Shown here in pieces: positions 29,315-35,088 of a stretch of DNA of 35,088 nucleotides. The position numbers were made by a program, and so were the translations under genes. Below the pieces are notes generated by a model. That model was not told the origin of the DNA and did not search any database. It saw only the letters and a list, made by a program, of their open reading frames with translations. Origin of the DNA: a virus; the IMG/VR virus record IMGVR_UViG_3300045972_000017, positions 1 to 35,088 of that record; one strand, 5' to 3'. Each line of letters opens with the position of its first letter. Position 1 is the first letter of the stretch.

Positions 29315-30851
29315 TTAAGCACTCCGCGATGGCGTCCCAGACTTCCTCTACGGGAATGTCTTTCTGACACTGCGCAGTGCCGGTCTCGGCATCCCGCTTG
29401 CAGTGGTCCCAGCCGTAGTGTAGCTGATGGCAGGCCGGAACGGCACCATTCCCGCGCCCAGGACAGGCAGTGTTCTTCGCCCACAGTGAGGTAGTGTTCA
29501 CCCAGTCACGTGTGAGGTTCTCTGCCGTAGAGTGGGAGAGGAACACGATCTTGCGGGCGGGCAACAGCGCGGCGGCATTCATCACGCCGGTCTCCGGGCC
29601 AATAATCAGGTCTGCCTGCTCGAGGAAGGCAAGACTCTGCCGGATACTCCAGACGCCCGAAGTCTTGACGATGCGGGGCTCGTTCTCCCAGCCAGACTCG
29701 AGTATTACGCACTCCGGCCCACCCACCAGCACCACGCACACGTCCGGCATGCTGACCATGAAGCTAGCCAGTATGTTGTCTAGGCCCGCCCACGTCTTGT
29801 GCACAGAACTGCCTGCCAGTGACCAGACGACGACTTTACTGCCGCCAATCTTCCGCCGCTGGGCCTGCGCCCACGTGCGCTCCCCCTCTGTGGGGTAGAA
29901 CCTCGACTCCAGCTTGTACGGGGTCTCTGCGATGGCGTGCTGCATCTCCGTGTAGTTGCGGTTCATCAACGAGTGCCGCAGCGCCGGGGGATAGAAGTGA
30001 ATGGTGCGGCCCGGCATAGCGAGCAGCGCGCCCTCCACGGACTCACTGAGGTTTACCCACTTGTCGAACTTCTTTTTCTGCCAGTTCCAGAAGTCAGTAA
30101 GGTTGGCGTTCGGCACCTGATCTTTGTCGAACAGAACAATCTTGTCCAGGTGGGGGTCATTCTCCACGACTGCTGCGCCCGGCAGGCTGCTGAATAGCGT
30201 GACGTGGTAGCCCTGCTTCTTCAACGCAGCAAACACCGAGCTGGATTGCATAAGATCCCCGAAGGCGCCGTACCGCACTACGCAAGCCGTCTTCTCAGGC
30301 TTGCTGCACCGCCACGACTCTCGCCGTTCCTTGCTGCTGAGCTTCTGGTACACCTGGAGGAAACTGTACTCCATCCCCTCGTTACGCTCCTGGTTCTCCA
30401 GGAGATCGAAGCCCGCAGGCATCTTCGCAGTGACGTGCTCGGGCAGGAAGTCGTGCTTGTGGTCTGTATTCGCCCCAGGCTGTCCGATGTTCGGGTAGAA
30501 GTCTTTGTGGGGGAGGTACAGGACGAGGTAGCCCCCCACCTTCAACACGCGCCACCACTCCCGCAGGGTAGCCTCAGTGTCCTGTAGGTGTTCCAGCGTG
30601 TGGCTGGAGTACACGAAGTCCATAGACTTGCTGGCGATCATCTCGAGATTGTCAGCCTCAGCGACGATGTCTGGCTTGTGTTGGAACCCGAAGTGCTGGT
30701 GGTGATGAAGGTTGTCTACCGTGATGGCGTGGGGCAGGATGCGGAAGTCCCCCGCGCCTACGTCAAGGCCCCGTCCTTTCAGGTACGGTGCCACTTCCCA
30801 CACAATCTTCTTTGACTCGTTGCCTTGCGGGTCTTGGATGTTCCAGGTCAT
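29277..30851 (-). CDS. SAM methyltransferase / GT9-type glycosyltransferase fusion
   Basis: The start is ATG 30851, with AGGAGCAGGA upstream and an ATGA overlap. The 524-residue protein has an N-terminal class I methyltransferase (about 1-180): GRGLDVGAGDFRILP as the SAM loop, SHTLEHL, and LREWWRVLKVGGYLVLYLP. The C-terminal half (about 210-520) is GT-B fold of the heptosyltransferase (GT9) type: CVVRYGAFGDLMQSSSVFAA, VVVWSLAGSSVHKTWAG and IGPETGVMNAAALLPARKIV. GT9 members add heptose to LPS, but phage homologues may decorate virion or host surface. It sits between a wHTH-type gene and the gp4-like adaptor. Confidence 0.8.
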   Translation of the reverse strand: MTWNIQDPQGNESKKIVWEVAPYLKGRGLDVGAGDFRILPHAITVDNLHHHQHFGFQHKPDIVAEADNLEMIASKSMDFVYSSHTLEHLQDTEATLREWWRVLKVGGYLVLYLPHKDFYPNIGQPGANTDHKHDFLPEHVTAKMPAGFDLLENQERNEGMEYSFLQVYQKLSSKERRESWRCSKPEKTACVVRYGAFGDLMQSSSVFAALKKQGYHVTLFSSLPGAAVVENDPHLDKIVLFDKDQVPNANLTDFWNWQKKKFDKWVNLSESVEGALLAMPGRTIHFYPPALRHSLMNRNYTEMQHAIAETPYKLESRFYPTEGERTWAQAQRRKIGGSKVVVWSLAGSSVHKTWAGLDNILASFMVSMPDVCVVLVGGPECVILESGWENEPRIVKTSGVWSIRQSLAFLEQADLIIGPETGVMNAAALLPARKIVFLSHSTAENLTRDWVNTTSLWAKNTACPGRGNGAVPACHQLHYGWDHCKRDAETGTAQCQKDIPVEEVWDAIAECLSDNIGQLQLLSN

Positions 30852-31210
30852 TCCTGCTCCTGTGGTAGCTTCCAGGTCTCCATCTTCTGGTACTGGAACT
30901 TTACGATGCTGAGGGACGCCGCAGCCTTGGTGACCCAGGCCCACGTCTGGTTGTTCTGCTCAGCCGCCTTGTAGACCGCTGACTTAGAGACGGGGCTGGT
31001 GCGGAGCACCGTGCGTAGGAACTGCTTGGCAGACTCCAGCTCGTCTGTGGGGACCTCTAGATCGGTCTGCGGGACGAGCTCGAGCTTAGGGGGCTCTTGG
31101 GGAGACCCGAGCTCGATGCCCTGAGCGTTGAAGCACACCCCTCCCTGCTCGTAGCGAATTGTGTCGCTGCCGTAGACGTCTGCGTAGGGCTTGGAGCGGT
31201 CAAGGAGCAT
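30848..31210 (-). CDS. small protein with helix-turn-helix-like C-terminus
   Basis: ATG 31210 is chosen because AAGGAGG lies nine bases upstream, within the preceding gene; the longer frame to 31267 lacks this. The 120-residue protein has an extended N-terminal part (including AQGIELGSPQEPPKLELVP). Its C-terminal helix bundle, LESAKQFLRTVLRTSPVSKS then AVYKAAEQNNQTWAWVTKAA, has the turn pattern of a winged helix. This would be an unusual DNA-binding domain in a tail module; a small terminase-like or structural role is possible. The function is unknown. Confidence 0.55.
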   Translation of the reverse strand: MLLDRSKPYADVYGSDTIRYEQGGVCFNAQGIELGSPQEPPKLELVPQTDLEVPTDELESAKQFLRTVLRTSPVSKSAVYKAAEQNNQTWAWVTKAAASLSIVKFQYQKMETWKLPQEQE

Positions 31211-31439
31211 GGGCTGAAGCCTCCTTGATGCCCTCCAGCACTGCGGGTATGGCAGCGATGGCCGCACTTTCTAGCGCAGACTTAGTGAACACTAGCGCGG
31301 GACTGGGCATGCTAGCCACCAGCGCCCTGACGAAGTCCTCTATAGAAACGGACATGGCTAGGCCAGCATTAGAAACCTGCACGGTTACAGCCGCGTCGTT
31401 CCATCGCCTAGAGACTACTACAGACGTAGATCCCACCAT
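31200..31439 (-). CDS. small protein downstream of large tail protein, unknown
   Basis: ATG 31439 is preceded by AAAGG. The 79-residue product has a beta-like N-terminal half (MVGSTSVVVSRRWNDAAVTV) and an Ala-rich helical end (ALESAAIAAIPAVLEGI). It overlaps the next gene by 11 bases. Fibre assembly or attachment is possible; no family is recognised. Confidence 0.55.
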   Translation of the reverse strand: MVGSTSVVVSRRWNDAAVTVQVSNAGLAMSVSIEDFVRALVASMPSPALVFTKSALESAAIAAIPAVLEGIKEASAHAP

Positions 31440-31448
31440 ACAAGACCT

Positions 31449-34400
31449 TTATTTTAGAGATATGAACTTACCGACGGTAAGCGCCTGTGGGGAGGACCAC
31501 ACCGCAGATGCATTCTGCGCAGTCGTAGGGGTGGATCCCGTGACAATAGTAGCAACAAGAGCCGCATCAGGCAACCCCATCAACTGCGCCGATTCAGCCG
31601 GACTCAGGCCCGAGCCAGTTGCATACGCGACTACATGGTCAGGTGTCTGGTAGATGTTGCCGGTTGACCCTGCCGTGTCGATCAGGCTCGCCACCGTGCC
31701 GGTTGCAGAATCACGGCCATACCCGCCAGTGATCGACAAAGGCACGGCGCTTGTATTGCGAATTTGGAATCCGGCAACCGTGTAGTTGGCTGTGTCGACA
31801 GCCGTGATGATGGCGCCTTGGTCGACGATGCCGGCCAGTGTGCTTAGCCAATACACGTTGTAGGCGTAGATTTGCGACCATGACACCGATCCACCCGCGA
31901 TACTGATCACCATACGGCTGATGCCATCGCTGATCGTGATGCCCGTGATCGTCGAACCGTCGATGGCGTTGGCGTTGTAGGCCGTGTCCGTCTGCTGGCT
32001 GGCGAGGTAGGTCACGCCCGCGGCAACGCTCGTTGTGCCGCAAGTGCCGACGCTGGCCTCAATGAACAGCTTGGCAGTGACGCCGGACACATAGGCAACC
32101 CGCACCCGTATCGACCGAGAGGCGACTGCTGGTGAGGAATCCGTCCATGAGTATGTCGTTGTGCTCGTGCCCGTCGACAGGGCGACAGAGTTTGTCAGGT
32201 CATAGATTTGCACCAGCGAGCCCGACACCAAGCCGTTGACAGTGACCGACTGCGTGACCGTCGGCGTCGTGACAGTGATCGACGGGCCGGTATTGGTGTA
32301 GCTCGTGCCGCTTGGCACAGACACCGTGACCGCGCCGCCCGACGTATTGACCAGTTCAACCATGCCAGCGAACGTCGTGCCGCTCATGTTGTAGGCGCCT
32401 GCCGCCTGAAACTCGATCTTCGTGCCCGATAGGCGATAGCTGTGCACACCGGTTGCCGCCAGCAGCAGCCATCCGCCCGACAGCGTCTTGTCTCCAGGCA
32501 TGCCCGGCCATGAGAGCTTGCATGTCAGTGGCAGGGAGAACGTCTGCGCGTCTGTGCTTGTCAGGCGCACCGTCTCGGTGAGGTTCAACACTGCCCAGGC
32601 TTGCGAGTAGTCGTAAACCTTCTGCCATGTGCCTGCCGTGCCGGCTCCCACTGTGATCTGCGGCGTGGCAGGCGTCATCGTGACGCCGGTATATGCTGCG
32701 GCGGTTGACTCGCTGGCGCCGATAGCTGCGTTCACCACGCGAAAGGGGTTTGCCTCGTCAAAGACGAAGCCGTAGTGCCGAACCTCTTGCACGAACGGGT
32801 AGATGGGAACACCGTCGAACCATGCTGAGCTGCTGGCGTTGGCTGCTCCGTTCGCGCTCAACGTGACGGTGATTTCCTTCGTGCTGCCCGTGGTGTTCGT
32901 GATGCTCAGATCAGTCTGAAACCACGTATCTGCCGTGTCGGTCACAGCACTGACGACACTGGTCACACCAGGAATCGACAGCGTGATCGTCGGCATGCTG
33001 CCCGCTGCGTATGTCGCATTGCGGCGCAGGTAGCCGATGACGCGCCGCGTCTCGCCGTTGGGGATAGCTGCGGTGAAGGTGTAGACGAACGGTGATGTCG
33101 TGCGGTTGACGACTTGCAGCGCAGCATCGCCGCGATTGCGGGTGCTAGTGTCGCTGTAGGCGTAGCCCTCGTTGTCCCAGATTTCGTGCGTGCGTGAGTT
33201 ACTGCGGGCAACGGCGAAGGTGCTGGTGATGCGGCAGTTTGGATACGTCCCATAAACCCATGTCGGGTCTTGTACGAACCGGCACGCGACTATGCTGTTT
33301 TTTGCTGACGTGTTTGTAATGCTCCACGCCGCCAGCGTCTGCATGTTGAATGGGTCGACGTTGATGTTGTTTATTGTGCAGCCCGGCGCGACGATCTGCC
33401 AATGAGTGCCAAATGCGCTACCTGTAAGGATAGTGTTGCTTGAAAACTCGCCAGCGGTTGCGCTTAGCTGCGTTAACACCCTAAAAACGCCGGGTGCGGC
33501 TATCAGCGAGCCGGTTAGTCTGCCAAACGCCCCAGGCGTTGTAGCAGATGGCCCCGATGACAAAAGTCCTCTGCTTTGCTGCGATAGACCCAGCAAAACC
33601 CCACCACTAAAAACAGATGCATCAAACTGCTGATGGGCTGCGCCCGAGTTCCCGTCGTCTGCCGCAATGCATCCGGTCAATACTGGTGCATGTGCCGCGC
33701 CCGACAGCACAAGTGCAGACGTTGCTGTTGTTCCGCGGAACACGCATTTGTCGGCATAGATCGCGTTGGCGTCGGTCGCCCCACTGGACCCGCTCAGCGC
33801 CCACGGCTGGGTGCCGTTATTTGTGCCGGCAGAGAACGCACTATTGCAGCAATCGAAATCCCGAGCAAGTGACGCCGATGATGACGAGAACGTCGCGTTA
33901 AACCCCTTCGTCGCGTCGTAAGGCGCCGTGGTGATGTTGCTCGACACGTTGACGATATACGCGCCCGAAGCCTTGGCGAACGTCAGACCGCTCGATATGC
34001 CGATGGTCAGGCCAGATACTGAATTGACGGTGCGCTGCTCGAATGATGTAGCAAGGTCGCTGGCGGTGGTTGGCAGGATGATGACGGAATCACCGACGGC
34101 CCAGCCCGTGGCGTCCGCGACAGGGAAACTCGTTGCGCCAGCACTTGCTGCTGATGTGAGCGTCGTCAGGCGCGTTCTTGTTACGCCGTAGTGCTTGACC
34201 CTGCCGCCTGCGGTTTTTGTGTACGTGTACTTGTTTGCGGCCAGCACCGCCGAGTAATTGCACAGCAGCGTCGCATTCACGCTCGTGATCGGATCAACAG
34301 CCGTGCCGCGATCCTCGGTGCCCGTCGCGCCGACGGTGTATGTGCCCTTGACCTGCATGCTCGCGTTAGCGGCCCGGTCCCAGTACAGCACGCCGTTGAC

Positions 34401-34796
34401 CGTGACGCCGGTCGCTGTGTCGTCGCCCCATACCGTCGTACCGGTCAGCACCACCTTGTGCCCCCGATTGCGCAGCGTGGCGCCCGAGGCGATGGCGCCG
34501 GCCAGAACTGGTGTGACAACGGCAGTGCCTGCGCTTGCCGTGAATCCTGTGGTCAGTTCGTAATACTCGCCCGGTCGGCTGTCGAACTCGATGACCTCAC
34601 CAATCAAGCCCGTGCCAGTGCCGGCGGTGACGGGCACGTTCGCCGACCCGGCACTGATGGAGCCCGACGTTGTTCGACTGGTCGCCGTGCCGAGTTTGGA
34701 GATCGTGACCTTGTCGCCGTCGACAGGTTTGCTGCCGCCCGACCAGACGGCGCCAGTCGTGTCGGTGCCGCTTGTGAGCGTGGTGACGGTTGCCAT
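31449..34796 (-). CDS. large beta-rich tail/receptor-binding protein
   Basis: The start at ATG 34796 has AAAGG six bases upstream. The 1115-residue product is rich in Thr, Ser, Gly and Ala with almost no charge clusters, typical of a beta-helix fibre or spike. The N-terminus (AVWSGGSKPVDGDKVTI, then WDRAANASMQVKG) resembles G8/parallel beta-helix entry sequences. Many Ig-like strand repeats follow, including YTNTGPSITVTTPTVTQSVT, and near the end a repeat-breaking tail (GLSPAESAQLMGLPDAA) like that of other tail proteins. It probably contacts the host surface. The AT content looks slightly higher and the codon mix different from neighbours, which suggests modular acquisition. No enzymatic spike motif or S74 tail was found. 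Confidence 0.8.
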   Translation of the reverse strand: MATVTTLTSGTDTTGAVWSGGSKPVDGDKVTISKLGTATSRTTSGSISAGSANVPVTAGTGTGLIGEVIEFDSRPGEYYELTTGFTASAGTAVVTPVLAGAIASGATLRNRGHKVVLTGTTVWGDDTATGVTVNGVLYWDRAANASMQVKGTYTVGATGTEDRGTAVDPITSVNATLLCNYSAVLAANKYTYTKTAGGRVKHYGVTRTRLTTLTSAASAGATSFPVADATGWAVGDSVIILPTTASDLATSFEQRTVNSVSGLTIGISSGLTFAKASGAYIVNVSSNITTAPYDATKGFNATFSSSSASLARDFDCCNSAFSAGTNNGTQPWALSGSSGATDANAIYADKCVFRGTTATSALVLSGAAHAPVLTGCIAADDGNSGAAHQQFDASVFSGGVLLGLSQQSRGLLSSGPSATTPGAFGRLTGSLIAAPGVFRVLTQLSATAGEFSSNTILTGSAFGTHWQIVAPGCTINNINVDPFNMQTLAAWSITNTSAKNSIVACRFVQDPTWVYGTYPNCRITSTFAVARSNSRTHEIWDNEGYAYSDTSTRNRGDAALQVVNRTTSPFVYTFTAAIPNGETRRVIGYLRRNATYAAGSMPTITLSIPGVTSVVSAVTDTADTWFQTDLSITNTTGSTKEITVTLSANGAANASSSAWFDGVPIYPFVQEVRHYGFVFDEANPFRVVNAAIGASESTAAAYTGVTMTPATPQITVGAGTAGTWQKVYDYSQAWAVLNLTETVRLTSTDAQTFSLPLTCKLSWPGMPGDKTLSGGWLLLAATGVHSYRLSGTKIEFQAAGAYNMSGTTFAGMVELVNTSGGAVTVSVPSGTSYTNTGPSITVTTPTVTQSVTVNGLVSGSLVQIYDLTNSVALSTGTSTTTYSWTDSSPAVASRSIRVRVAYVSGVTAKLFIEASVGTCGTTSVAAGVTYLASQQTDTAYNANAIDGSTITGITISDGISRMVISIAGGSVSWSQIYAYNVYWLSTLAGIVDQGAIITAVDTANYTVAGFQIRNTSAVPLSITGGYGRDSATGTVASLIDTAGSTGNIYQTPDHVVAYATGSGLSPAESAQLMGLPDAALVATIVTGSTPTTAQNASAVWSSPQALTVGKFISLK

Positions 34797-34804
34797 CTAC
34801 GCCT

Positions 34805-35088
34805 TTACGAGTATGACTGAGAAGCCCTGGAAGACCAGGAGTACGAGTACGTACTGACCCCGCCAGCCCAGGTGACCGTCACGTTCCCTGACGAGTCTGT
34901 GACGACCCTAGATATTTTCCAGACAGCAGACGTCTCGCTGGCCCCAGGGGGGGCGGACCCGCTGTACGCGACAGTGCTGCTTGCCTGTTCAAACCGAATG
35001 GCCGCGTCCTGACCCTGAGTTACCCAGGGAGTAGTTCCTTGAGTGACTAGTCCGCCCCGGGGGCGGCGCCCCCCCCCCCCCCCCCGGG
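34805..35088 (-). CDS. C-terminal part of small tail-region protein (truncated by window edge)
   Basis: Read on the minus strand, a frame open to the window edge ends at TAA 34807-34805. It gives TQGTTPWVTQGQDAAIRFEQ, then ASSTVAYSGSAPPGASETSA, WKISRVVTDSSGNVTVTW and AGGVSTYSYSW. This AIRFEQASxTVxYxG...VWxIxR...WAGG layout is typical of short proteins encoded beside tail fibres in podoviruses. The stop is nine bases before the large tail gene start, so it is the preceding late gene. Its N-terminus and any late promoter are outside the window, and the last bases are affected by a C-run. Confidence 0.6.
   Translation of the reverse strand, partial: RGGGGGRRPRGGLVTQGTTPWVTQGQDAAIRFEQASSTVAYSGSAPPGASETSAVWKISRVVTDSSGNVTVTWAGGVSTYSYSWSSRASQSYS
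35069..35085 (+). repeat. poly-C run at window end, likely artefact
   Basis: Seventeen consecutive Cs follow a GC-rich stretch and end with GGG. Such a run is atypical for this genome and sits at the very end of the sequence, so it is likely a contig-end or sequencing artefact rather than a biological repeat. Confidence 0.6.

Overview
The window is a contiguous piece of a tailed bacteriophage genome (Caudoviricetes) with a podovirus-type neck. Evidence: a phage-style family A DNA polymerase and replication nucleases, a P22 gp4-like head-to-tail adaptor next to a P22 gp10-like hub protein, a run of large Ala/Gln-rich ejection-type proteins, a big beta-rich tail/fibre protein, near-complete coding density, and chains of ATGA, GTGA and TTGA stop/start overlaps. 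GC content is high, which fits a high-GC proteobacterial host, but nothing here identifies the host. No integrase, repressor, terminase, portal, capsid or clear lysis gene is visible; head genes probably lie beyond the right edge, upstream of the leftward late operon. No host chromosomal gene is seen.

Layout. (1) Positions 1-17133, rightward: early and replication genes. They start with the C-terminal part of a GHKL-type ATP-binding protein, then small accessory and regulatory genes, a DUF932 protein, a zinc-ribbon protein, DNA polymerase A, a RecB/Cas4-like nuclease, a VRR-NUC nuclease, an HNH-AP2 homing-type endonuclease and an SNF2-type helicase. Next comes a nucleotide/DNA-modification block at 11694-15250: a TET-associated-type glycosyltransferase, a 5-hmdU DNA kinase helical-domain (aGPT-PPlase) protein, a MazG/PRA-PH-like NTP pyrophosphohydrolase, a thymidylate synthase/hydroxymethylase homologue and a DUF3310 protein. 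The arm ends with a GmhB-like HAD phosphatase and a LuxR-type HTH protein. Four likely promoters share an ACAA box a fixed 15 nt upstream of a TTG-containing -35. (2) Positions 17134-17175: convergent junction with a hairpin/palindrome terminator region. (3) Positions 17163-35088, leftward: the late operon. In transcription order (right to left): end of a small tail-region protein, large beta-rich tail protein, two small proteins, a methyltransferase-GT9 fusion, gp4-like adaptor, gp10-like hub, fibre-like protein, small protein, cupin, 2OG-Fe(II) oxygenase, an ejection protein with an S74-like tail, two large ejection proteins, a PurD-like ATP-grasp ligase and a frameshifted large protein.

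How it fits together. The rightward arm replicates and probably remodels the phage DNA. The thymidylate-synthase homologue, the HMUDK-type helical protein, the DUF3310 and MazG-like proteins and the TAGT-like glycosyltransferase together suggest hypermodified (glycosylated or otherwise derivatised) 5-hydroxymethylpyrimidine DNA. The leftward arm builds neck, tail and ejection machinery and carries an unusual set of small-molecule enzymes (ATP-grasp, 2OG oxygenase, cupin, methyltransferase-glycosyltransferase) whose substrates are unknown. Two late genes contain +1 frame breaks. One lies at an RF2-like UGA-C site next to a 12-bp stem and may be programmed; the other lies at a homopolymer and may be an error. 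All functional calls come from reading motifs; no database search was run.
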